This document shows, one piece after another, positions 1-5,340 of a stretch of DNA of 10,098 nt. Origin of the DNA: Baffinella frigidus. Taxonomy: Eukaryota; Cryptophyceae; Cryptomonadales; Baffinellaceae. Below the pieces are notes generated by a model. The model saw only the letters and a program-made list of their open reading frames with translations, made no database searches and was not told the DNA's origin. The stretch is taken from assembly GCA_026770585.1 (NCBI GenBank), contig MU647048.1:69812-79909 (forward strand), read 5' to 3'. The position numbers and the translations under genes were made by a program. The stretch's first letter is position 1; the number at the start of each line of letters is the position of its first letter.

Positions 1-87
1 AGGGTTCATGGTTTAGGGTTCATGGTTTAGGGTTCATGGTTTAGGGTTCATGGTTTAGGGTTCATGGTTTAGGGTTCATGGTTTAGG
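1..87. repeat. 14-bp tandem array, telomere-like
   Basis: Six exact copies of the unit AGGGTTCATGGTTT run from the first base to 84. Each unit is a TTTAGGG heptamer alternating with the variant TTCATGG. The array lies inside the predicted fifth intron of chlG and continues beyond the window. The G-rich strand is the + strand here. Confidence 0.95.
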
Positions 88-139
88 TACTCGTACAGGG
101 TAGACCGGTCAGCGGTTTAGGTAAAAGCTCTGAGGGTAA

Positions 140-166
140 TAAGGAGGAAGAAGAAGAAGAAGAAGT
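140..166. repeat. GAA microsatellite at the exon 5 end of chlG
   Basis: A GGA/GAA run lies directly next to the end of chlG exon 5. On the gene's strand it reads as TTC repeats and is the first part of intron 5. Confidence 0.85.
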
Positions 167-168
167 AG

Positions 169-257
169 CAGTCGTTGATGGTCTGGGTGAAGCCGGTGAG
201 GAGCGGGCCAGCCAGGAACATGCACACAATCGCCTTGCAGAAATCCGTGCTCCACTC
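169..257 (-). CDS. chlG: chlG exon 5: GPLLTGFTQTIND motif; uncertain donor
   Basis: Residues 132-160 (EWSTDFCKAIVCMF, then LAGPLLTGFTQTIND) match the membrane segment leading into the NDWYDR metal/diphosphate-binding motif. The acceptor is GACAG/GAGT in phase 0. The next codon should be Trp (TGG), but the sequence reads TG followed by CTACTTC. The exon therefore ends either after T with a GC donor (GCTACT, end at 170), after TG at an unusual CT site, or at a damaged junction. The end coordinate is uncertain by one or two bases. Confidence 0.88.
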
Positions 258-3200
258 CTGTCAACGTATCAGTATCAGCGTATTGCACTGCCAGGCCGCA
301 GTCTTTGTGTTAGTCAACTCACCTGCGGATGTGTAGTAAAGAAGTACCCAATCTGGGTACCTCGTTTCTAAGTTGACAGATTTGTGAGTGAATTGACTTT
401 GACAAAAAATTCGGCCTGGCAGTGTATTGTCGTTGCCGCCACAGGAGAGCATCAGCATATTTTTACTAATAACAACGAATTATTTAGTAAATTTTGTTGC
501 CATCAAATGAAAGAAAAATAGGTTTCCCCGGATAATACTGCCGTCGTACGAAAAATCTCCTTGCAGAAGTCTGCGCTCCACTCCTGCAGAAGAACGGGTT
601 CAAGGTTTAGGGGTAAGGGGTAAGGGGTTAGGGCTCCAGTCCTGCGGCAGACATCCATGCACCCCGTGAGATTCTGCACTCAACTCAAGGCTCAAGGGCC
701 TGATTTAGGACCTGTATCGAGAGTCATAAAGAAGAAGCAGATTCTGCATGCCGCCAGCGCCGTTCGCCCCGTCGGACTTCAAGAGGCACAGACTAGCTCT
801 GTCCCACTAAATCTGGCCTCATCGTTATTAGTTCAAAAGAAGGATCCCCAGTACAAATTAACTGCCCATCTACCTCTAAATGTTTTTGATGATGAGACCA
901 AATCGAACTGGGACAGAGCTAGACAGAGGAAAGTATCAGCGTATTGTCGGCGTACGAACAATCGCCTTGAACAAATCCGAGCTCCACTCCTGCACAACAA
1001 CGGGTTTGGGTGTAGGGTTTCCCGTTCTTCAACCCGTTCGTATGCAGGGTGTCAGTACCAGCACATTAACCCGTTCTTCTAGCAAAGTGTCAGTACCAGC
1101 GCATTACCGGTGCATCCTTTGTTGATCCTAAATCCCAATCCGCAACCGAAAAGTACGAACACAAGACTTGAAACCCGTGATCTATTCCTGCAAAGGCTTC
1201 AATCAAACAGCCCGCTTTCTTCTACGTGCCTTTCAGCCTGAGCCTCAACACCTGACAAAAGGCGCAAACCTCTCAGATGATCCATCACCTGAAAAGTGGT
1301 CCATCTGAAAAGTGGTCCATCTGAAAAGTGGTCCATCAGAAAAGTGGCGCATCACCTGAAAAGTGGCCAATCAAAAGTGGTGCGTCACCTGGAAAGTGGC
1401 GCCGTCCCAGATGGCGTGGTAGTTGCCCGCGGCCGCCGCGCCGCACGCCACGCCCCTGCACGAGGATGGTCATGCCCGGTGAGAAAGACTGACGCAGCCG
1501 AGAGAGTGTGGCGCCCGGGAGCAGGACCACGCACATGCGGCGGCGACAGATTGATGAGGCGTGGCCAACTGACTTGAGGAGCGTGGTTGCCCTGGTGCGG
1601 CCGCACATGAAGCCCCGATCACGCCCGAGAGCTCTTCTGATCATCCGATCAGAAAGCCTCATCCAACCCTCTCCCTCTCTCTCTCCCTCTCTCTCCCTCC
1701 CCTCTCTTTCTCTGTCCCTCTCCCTCCCCCTCTCTCGCGCGCACCTCCATGGCGGCCTCTCCCTCTCCCTCTCCCTCTCTCCCTCCCTCTCTCTCTCACA
1801 CACTCCCACACGACGCCCCGGTCACGCCCGAGAGCTCTTCTGATCATCCGATCACAAAGCCTCATCCAACCGAATACGCAAACACTTATAATTTATAAAG
1901 TGGATTCAATGAAATTTACTACACAAAACGATCTTTAATGGTAATATTAAAGCAGACGTGTAGTAATTTTGATTGAAATCCAGTTTGTAAATTTCAAGTG
2001 TTTGCGTATGAAACCACTGGATGGACTACAACGGGTTCGACCACGGTAGGTTGAGCACCGCACGCGACGCCCCTGCAAGCGGAGGATGATGATGTTAGCA
2101 TCCGTGATCAACTCATGTCGTTCTGGTCCGTTAGAAAGACTGAATTGCATTCCAGTCGGTTAGAAAGACTGGATTGCATTCTAGTCGGTTAGAAAGACTG
2201 AATTGCATTCTAGTCGGTTAGAAAGACTGAATTGCATTCTAGTAGGTTAGAAAGACTGCGGGAGTGTTGCGCACGACGCCCCTGCGCCCGAGGGTTTGGT
2301 GTTCAGGGTGAAGGGTGAAGGGTGCAGGGGTGAGTGTTGAGGATAGCCCCACCACGCGTGACCAACCGCAGGCTGTCCCGGTACCCACCTTGCCTGGTAC
2401 TAACCCTCACGCCCCTGCAGCGAAGCTGCGGGGGCGTGCAAAATCTTGCTTCAGTATACGTACCAACTTGCGATATATAATAAATGGACGCATGGATTGG
2501 ACGTGACTGTAGTCACTTTTTGGACCGACAGATCGACGAGGCATGACCAACTTCAGGAGCCCCACCACGCATGAGCACCTGCAGGTTCCCCACTGACAAA
2601 ACCGCGCCGCACGCGACTCCCCTAGAATATTCTAGAATGTTCTAGAATATTCGATGCTCCCCTGTACGCGAGCGCGTGACCCGACCAGCAAGACCCACTC
2701 AGAAAGACTGAGCCAACCGCGAGAGCGTTGCGCCCGAGAGCCCCACCACGCTTGGCCCACTGCAGGCTTTCACGGTGCAAAGCTTATAGGGTAACGGACC
2801 AAAAATGGGGTAGTTAGGCCTACGGTATTACCTACGATAGGCCGTAGGTTTTTCGTAGGAGGCCCCCTAGGCCCCTACGGCCTACCGTAGTCAATACCGT
2901 AGGCCTAACTACCCCATTTTTAGTCCGTTAGCCTATGAAATCCTGTCTGACATATTGCTGTCCGGGTACAACGCCTGCCGGTTTGGTCGCTGCCCAAAAC
3001 TCAATTATCCCTGAAGTGGCCAGTAGGCTCATACGCCCTACCTTAGGGCCCTAGGACCTGCCTAGGACCTCTTGGCCGTCAAATTTGACTGCCTGGCCAC
3101 TTAAGGGATATGTCGCAAGGCGTCCGTCTAAATAATTTCTATGACACAATCAGGTATTTTTAAACCCAGGGGTTCAGGTGTAGAACAGATGAGCGGGACC

Positions 3201-3502
3201 CAGGTGACCGGCTTGGTGAGCTGCACGCGGATCACCCACTTGTCCATCTAAAGGATTTCTGGTACAACCAGGTATTTTAAAATCCTGGGGTGAGGGTGTA
3301 GAAGGACGCGGGTTGGGACGGGACCAGATGAGAGGAACCCAGGTGACCGGCTTGGTAAGCTGCACGCGGATCGCCCACTTGTCCGTGGTCTGCGCCCCGC
3401 CCTGCGGGAGAGAGAGAGAGGATGGTTTAGCGTTGCCAGCCCAGCCCAGCCCAGCCCAGCCCAGCCCCGCCCCGCCCAGCCCTGCCCTGCCCTGCCCGAG
3501 AG

Positions 3503-3538
<36 letters not shown>

Positions 3539-5020
3539 CAGGTTATGGTTTTCGCCAGGTTACGAGCCGCCCCGCCCTGCCCGAGCGAGAGAGGATCGTG
3601 CAGGGAGAGAGAGAGCGAGAATGGTTGCTCAGTTGGTTACGGTGGTCTCATTATCTCGCCCACTGGTGGGCGCGATAATGAGACCCCAAGGTCAACTGAG
3701 GGAACGAAACATAATCTCAGTTGCTGGCCACCTCAAATTACTACACAAAGACTTGACTATTACTTGTATGACCCAACTGAGTAGCAATGTTCGTGGCCAG
3801 CAACTATTCTTTTTATCGTTGAAAGCTAGTCGCGTGCTCTTACAAAGCTTATCTCATCTTAACCATTTATGGTAATCCGCTGAGAGGAAAACAGACGGAA
3901 ATGAGAGCTCGCCAGGAGGGACTGGCACCTCAACGTGTCTCCTAGGTCTGTCTCAGTCGGGTTGGCTGACTATTCTGTTCTTAACTTGACATGCAGGGTT
4001 TGCGGTCCAAATCCGACAACTTTGAAGCGACAAAGGTCCCGGTCTCACTGAATTGGTGAGACCAGACGGACTGAGACAGAGATAGATATCACCCATCCCT
4101 CTCTTTTGAACGATAGAGGTCGTTGAGATCCTGCACCCTTCTCCTTGATGTATGCATCGGGGTGTGATAAGGCCAAACCAGCAACCCTCAGAATGGGAGC
4201 CAATCGCCTTTTTGAATTCTTTGATTTTTATTGGAAGTCGTCGGATTCCGACAACCTCCAGTACAAATCAGGGGACTCGAAAAGACTATTTGCTCCCCAC
4301 TGTGAGGGCCGGTGGAACGATCGAAACAGTTCATTTGGTGAGGAGGGTTGCAAGGGGGCCGGACTGCACCCCAGACTCGCCGGTCGCTAGACTGGAAATG
4401 CCCTGCTACCTGCTCTCTCATCTCATGTATATATGTCCCCTCACGGCACCCACATCCCTCCCGCTAGCCCTCCGGAAGTGAAGAATTGTGATGGTGGAGA
4501 TTTAGACTTCCGGATCGGGGGCCGTACCCCCTTTCACAAAATCCGAGAGCGGTACCCTGCTGGTGCAAATCCGGGAAAACCATAACCCATGCAGCCCAGA
4601 ATGTACCCGCACGCCGAGCAGCTGCCGGAGCCCCGAATCGCCAGACGTGCTCTCGTCGCCGGGCTTCTCCTGCATGCGCAGGGGAGGCGCAGCAGCACGC
4701 CGCGACGCGAGGCTAACGCGCCCTGCGAGTACGCACGGCCCAGTCAGGGGGGCGTGAGCTGGGGGGATGAATACGGTACCGGTCAAGGGGAGTGTGGCGA
4801 CTCAAGGGAGCGAGCGGTGGAGGAATTTGGGAAGGAGGCCTGGTTTGGAGTCTTAGGGGTCGCAAGCAAGCCTTGGTGGGGCAGAACCGTGCGGCGCCAG
4901 GGAAAGCGAAGAGGCGCGGGAGGCGCCGCGGGTCATAGGGAGGGCAGGCGCGTGGAACGCGGCCGCGGACGAGGCGAGGACGACGAGTGCCGCGGCGCGC
5001 ATCGCGCGGGCGGAGGCCAT
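169..5020 (-). CDS. chlG: Chlorophyll synthase, plastid-targeted (5' part, five exons)
   Basis: Chlorophyll synthase attaches the phytyl or geranylgeranyl chain to chlorophyllide in the plastid membrane, the last step of chlorophyll synthesis; it belongs to the UbiA prenyltransferase family. Exons on the minus strand are 5020-4888, 4722-4607, 3401-3325, 1455-1389 and 257-169, and the phases fit at every internal junction (1, 0, 2, 0). They join into 160 residues plus part of a Trp codon. Residues 1-21 are a signal peptide, F22 starts a Ser/Arg/Ala-rich transit peptide, and the mature part begins near M61. Family motifs follow in order: LRQLLGVR (76-83), QLTKPVTWVPLIWG (97-110), CGAAAAGN (113-120) and GPLLTGFTQTIND (148-160). 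The last opens the first Asp-rich substrate-binding motif (NDxxDR). The remainder, more than half of the usual protein, lies left of the window. Family assignment is firm; expression is not shown. Confidence 0.95.
552..587 (-). pseudogene. Decayed copy of chlG exon 5 acceptor junction (copy 2)
   Basis: On the minus strand TTCTGCAG is followed by GAGTGGAGC and then sequence matching the first 32 bases of exon 5 at 27 of 32 positions. It would read EWSADFCKEIF before losing similarity. The copied part includes the AG acceptor, so it is a junction copy rather than an exon fragment. Confidence 0.85.
792..923. mobile_element. Short inverted-repeat element (MITE-like), ~132 bp
   Basis: CTAGCTCTGTCCCA (793-806) and its exact reverse complement (909-922) bound the element, and a weaker match continues inwards (TGGCCTCATC against TGGTCTCATC). 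ACAG lies on both outer sides, a possible short target duplication. It has no coding capacity. Confidence 0.6.
957..992 (-). pseudogene. Decayed copy of chlG exon 5 acceptor junction (copy 3)
   Basis: On the minus strand GTGCAG is followed by GAGTGGAGC and matches exon 5 at 29 of 32 bases, reading EWSSDLFKAIV. After that it continues into intron-like sequence with AATACGCTGATACT, which also occurs just upstream of the genuine exon 5 acceptor. The copied unit thus spans exon edge and intron. Confidence 0.87.
1279..1400 (-). repeat. Tandem array of the chlG exon 4 donor edge
   Basis: Seven copies of CCACTTTTCAG or close variants, spaced 14-19 bases, run from the real donor (CCACTTTCCAG/GTGACG at 1389/1388) into the intron. 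Two further copies keep a complete donor, CAG/GTGATG (near 1355 and 1288); others read CAGATGGA or TGATTGG. The exon edge itself is one of the repeat units. Confidence 0.92.
1389..1455 (-). CDS. chlG: chlG exon 4: CGAAAAGN motif
   Basis: A short exon whose first base completes Trp109, followed by residues 110-131 (GVACGAAAAGNYHAIW, then DGATFQ). The motif corresponds to GVVCGAAASGN of plant and algal enzymes. The acceptor is CGTGCAG/GGGC and the donor TTCCAG/GTGACG. Both edges are repeated many times in the flanking introns. Confidence 0.93.
1613..1871. repeat. CT-rich block flanked by 56-bp direct repeats
   Basis: Bases 1613-1668 and 1816-1871 match at 54 of 56 positions (both contain GAGAGCTCTTCTGATCATCC). 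Between them lies about 147 bases of CCCTCTCT-type microsatellite. On the gene's strand the block is GA-rich. The layout fits duplication of one segment followed by slippage expansion between the copies. Confidence 0.9.
2054..2075 (-). pseudogene. Copy of chlG exon 4 acceptor edge (a)
   Basis: On the minus strand CTTGCAG is followed by GGGCGTCGCGTGCGGTGC, which would read GVACGA exactly as in exon 4 before diverging. Upstream lies CAGTCTTTCTAAC, matching CAGTCTTTCTCACC upstream of the real exon. Confidence 0.88.
2130..2259. repeat. 29-bp tandem repeat, about 4.5 copies
   Basis: Copies begin at 2130, 2159, 2188, 2217 and 2246 with the core GTTAGAAAGACTGAATTGCA. Read on the minus strand each unit contains TTCAGTCTTTCTAAC, related to the stretch just upstream of the genuine exon 4 acceptor, so the array seems to come from the same junction segment. 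Confidence 0.93.
2266..2284 (-). pseudogene. Copy of chlG exon 4 acceptor edge (b)
   Basis: GGGCGCAG followed by GGGCGTCGTGCGCAAC on the minus strand keeps the acceptor and about eight bases of exon edge. It is shorter and more decayed than the copy at 2054-2075. Confidence 0.65.
2406..2438. repeat. Copy of exon 4 acceptor edge (c) within a small hairpin
   Basis: CTGCAG/GGGCGTGAGG on the minus strand repeats the exon 4 junction core. The same core appears again inverted (GCTGCGGGGGCGTGC on the + strand), giving an imperfect hairpin around CGAAG. Confidence 0.6.
2600..2624 (-). pseudogene. Copy of chlG exon 4 acceptor edge (d)
   Basis: On the minus strand ATTCTAG is followed by GGGAGTCGCGTGCGGCGCGG, reading GVACGAV, nearly the true start of exon 4. 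About 75 bases upstream lies CAGTCTTTCTGAGTGGG, again matching the region upstream of the real acceptor. Confidence 0.85.
2625..2652. promoter_or_regulatory. Perfect heat-shock-element-like array
   Basis: Six alternating GAA/TTC blocks at 5-base steps (GAATATTCTAGAATGTTC then TAGAATATTC) match the nGAAnnTTCn consensus bound by heat shock factor. It sits inside chlG intron 3, next to exon-edge copy (d). It may simply be a short palindromic tandem repeat. Confidence 0.4.
2786..2936. mobile_element. 151-bp foldback element
   Basis: The first 44 bases (beginning ATAGGGTAACGGACC) and the last 44 (ending AGTCCGTTAGCCTAT) are inverse complements with two mismatches. Smaller palindromes (CCTACGG, CCTAGG) fill the centre. 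There is no coding capacity and no clear target duplication. It is a non-autonomous inverted-repeat element in chlG intron 3. Confidence 0.88.
3006..3110. mobile_element. TATCCCT element, copy 1 (chlG intron 3)
   Basis: A 105-bp element with ends TATCCCTGAAGTGGCCAG and CTGGCCACTTAAGGGATA, one mismatch in the 18-bp inverted repeats. The interior has GCCCTACCTTAGGGCCCTAG, itself palindromic. Four related copies lie at 6924, 8319, 8645 and 9219. Confidence 0.9.
3122..3384 (-). repeat. Tandem duplication covering chlG exon 3 and downstream intron
   Basis: Repeat boundaries marked by GTCC fall at 3122, 3242 and 3381. Each unit contains, on the gene's strand, TTCTACACC, a TTTAAAATACCTG stretch and CC(or TT)TTTAGA before the GGAC at which the exon-like part begins. 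The upstream unit carries genuine exon 3; the next carries the pseudo-exon at 3186-3247. Confidence 0.9.
3186..3247 (-). pseudogene. Second copy of chlG exon 3
   Basis: This copy reads MDKWVIRVQLTKPVTWVPLI without interruption. It differs from exon 3 at four of 59 bases, three of them silent. It lacks the first five or six codons of the real exon, and its donor is ATCTG/TTCTAC rather than GTCCCG. A possible acceptor, CCTTTAG, precedes it. As it stands it would not splice in frame into exon 4, so it looks like a dead exon, although its protein sequence is strikingly intact. Confidence 0.85.
3325..3401 (-). CDS. chlG: chlG exon 3: QLTKPVTW core motif
   Basis: This exon encodes residues 84-108 (GGAQTTDKWAIR, then VQLTKPVTWVPLI) plus two bases of Trp109. 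This is the diagnostic N-terminal motif of chlorophyll synthase. The acceptor follows a long CT run (CTCTCCCGCAG/GGCG) and the donor is ATCTG/GTCCCG in phase 2. A near-identical partial copy of the exon lies 139 bases further downstream. Confidence 0.95.
3436..3538. repeat. CCCAG/CCCTG pentamer array followed by GA run
   Basis: About 62 bases of CCCAGC, CCCCGC and CCCTG units are followed by about 40 bases of AGAG repeats. On the gene's strand this gives a CT tract followed by GGGCAG/GGCAGGGCAGGG, the same order as the true exon 3 acceptor (CT tract, CAG/GGCGGGG). Confidence 0.9.
3567..3596 (-). repeat. Copy of chlG exon 3 acceptor edge
   Basis: CCTCTCTCGCTCGGGCAG/GGCGGGGCGG on the minus strand repeats the true junction CTCTCTCTCCCGCAG/GGCGGGGCGC with 9 of 10 exon-side bases equal. 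Confidence 0.65.
3644..3685. repeat. 42-base near-perfect palindrome
   Basis: Two 20-base arms (GGTCTCATTATCTCGCCCAC and its complement) pair at 19 of 20 positions around a TG centre. Weaker pairing extends outward through CTCAGTTG (near 3630) and CAACTGAG (near 3693). Confidence 0.92.
3719..3805. mobile_element. 87-bp inverted-repeat element
   Basis: AGTTGCTGGCCAC and its exact complement GTGGCCAGCAACT bound an AT-rich 61-base centre. It lies in chlG intron 2 and has no coding capacity. Confidence 0.65.
3947..4080. mobile_element. 134-bp inverted-repeat element with inner hairpin
   Basis: TCTGTCTCAGTC (3947-3958) and its exact complement (4069-4080) form the ends. An internal hairpin GGTCTCAC/GTGAGACC (4041-4063) begins with the same GGTCTCA as the palindrome at 3644. 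Confidence 0.65.
4607..4722 (-). CDS. chlG: chlG exon 2: end of transit peptide, start of mature protein
   Basis: This exon encodes residues 46-83, with two bases completing Gly45. It begins with RVSLASRRAAAPP, still transit-like, then LRMQ, a common boundary between transit peptide and mature protein in such algae. It ends with GLRQLLGVR, the conserved lead-in of chlorophyll synthases. The acceptor is CTCGCAG/GGCG and the donor GCGG/GTACAT in phase 0. Confidence 0.9.
4888..5020 (-). CDS. chlG: chlG exon 1: signal peptide and start of transit peptide
   Basis: This exon encodes residues 1-44 plus the first base of Gly45. The start at 5020 is chosen because it puts a hydrophobic stretch (AAALVVLASSAAA) near the N-terminus, followed at once by FHAP, the Phe-containing cleavage motif of red-type secondary plastid presequences. 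An in-frame Met at 5002 would also leave a signal peptide. A longer open frame from 5140 adds 40 residues with no signal character. The donor is CACG/GTTCTG, whose phase 1 fits exon 2. Confidence 0.88.
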
Positions 5021-5217
5021 GTGGAATCCTTTGCTGGAATATTTTCGGAAACCGCATTTTGGGGCGGAATTGGAGCCATTTATTGGGGTTTTGCAGAGTT
5101 GATTGAAACGAGTGTGTCCGGCACACTCGTTTTTTTCCAAGCTCGTGCTGCTTTCCTGTTTTCCGCAGCAAGTGAACCTAGTCGCATTCTGCGCTAACCA
5201 TCCTCTGAAAGGAGACC
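5021..5217. promoter_or_regulatory. Shared divergent promoter and 5' UTRs of chlG and RPL5
   Basis: Only 197 bases separate the two start codons. No TATA box is evident. Two ATTGG motifs (inverted CCAAT, 5069-5073 and 5082-5086) are possible activator sites. Each gene has an acceptor-like pyrimidine-AG just before its start: TTTTCCGCAG/CAAGTG ahead of RPL5 (ending 5168) and AATATTCCAG/CAAAGG ahead of chlG. These could be 5' UTR intron ends or trans-splicing acceptors, or chance. Confidence 0.6.
5106..5132. other. Perfect 11-bp hairpin in the shared promoter
   Basis: AAACGAGTGTG and CACACTCGTTT pair perfectly around TCCGG, and a run of T follows on the + strand. In a bacterium this would look like an intrinsic terminator. 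Here it may be a palindromic protein-binding site or a 5' UTR structure of RPL5. Confidence 0.6.
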
Positions 5218-5340
5218 ATGGCGTTCGTTAAGCTCGTGAAGAACAATGCGCATTTCAAGCGCTACCAGACCAAGTTCAGGCGTAGGCGCGAGGGCAAGAC
5301 CGACTACCGTGCGCGCAAGAGGCTCGTTGCCCAGGACAAG
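5218..5340 (+). CDS. RPL5: RPL5 exon 1
   Basis: Encodes residues 1-41, beginning [10 protein letters not shown] and including the basic [16 protein letters not shown] stretch that contacts 5S rRNA in this family. The donor is GACAAG/GTCCGG. The open frame continues into the intron, but similarity stops at the donor. Confidence 0.95.

Larger units (their letters stand above)
258..1388 (-). other. chlG: chlG intron 4, rich in copies of exon edges
   Basis: A GT-AG intron of 1131 bases. Next to the donor lies a seven-copy array of the exon 4 edge. Further on lie two decayed copies of the exon 5 acceptor junction, a ~132-bp inverted-repeat element, and several copies of an AGTAyCAGCGyATT motif (near 271, 933, 1054 and 1091). 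Bases 261-550 and 590-790 hold short telomere-like GGGTTTA runs but no recognisable gene. Confidence 0.85.
1456..3324 (-). other. chlG: chlG intron 3, repeat-built, 1869 bases
   Basis: The intron joins phase 2 exon ends (donor CTG/GTCCCG, acceptor GTGCAG/GGGC). It holds the duplicate of exon 3, a TATCCCT element, a 151-bp foldback, a heat-shock-like palindrome, four decayed copies of the exon 4 acceptor edge, a 29-bp tandem array and a CT-rich block inside 56-bp direct repeats. Other diverged repeats recur, such as CCCCACCACGC (near 2348, 2563 and 2743) and GACAGATyGAyGAGGC (1546 and 2527). Bases 1872-2050 are AT-rich with nothing recognisable. Confidence 0.85.
3402..4606 (-). other. chlG: chlG intron 2, 1205 bases
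   Basis: A GT-AG intron in phase 0. Its 3' half holds purine/pyrimidine microsatellites, an acceptor-edge copy of exon 3, a near-perfect palindrome and two inverted-repeat elements. In 4081-4606 nothing is recognisable apart from a 9-bp inverted pair TCCGGAAGT/ACTTCCGGA (around 4470 and 4507). Confidence 0.82.

Noticed and set aside
657-1125. + strand open frames in chlG intron 4
   Set aside because: They run through an inverted-repeat element and antisense exon 5 edge copies, and show no protein family features.
1336-1865. Long minus-strand open frames rich in Arg-Glu
   Set aside because: They translate the CT/GA microsatellite and run through the genuine chlG exon 4 in another frame.
3956-4018. 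tRNA-like segment with GGTCCAAATCC and a possible 7-bp end stem
   Set aside because: The arm stems do not pair in the right places and the span is too short for a tRNA.
4145-4481. Overlapping + and - open frames in chlG intron 2
   Set aside because: No recognisable motif, no consistent frame and ordinary length for chance; the region is intronic.
5050-5090. Possible relict of a dinoflagellate spliced leader (CATTTTGG, AGCCATTTATTGG)
   Set aside because: The matches are short and imperfect, and RPL5 retains four introns, so there is no sign of a reinserted mRNA.
5021-5140. Longer N-terminus for chlG from the Met at 5140
   Set aside because: The extra 40 residues carry no targeting signal and would bury the signal peptide; they also cross the promoter hairpin.
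5106-5140. Bacterial-type terminator (stem plus T run)
   Set aside because: The setting is clearly eukaryotic, with spliced genes; the hairpin is kept only as a structure of unknown role.
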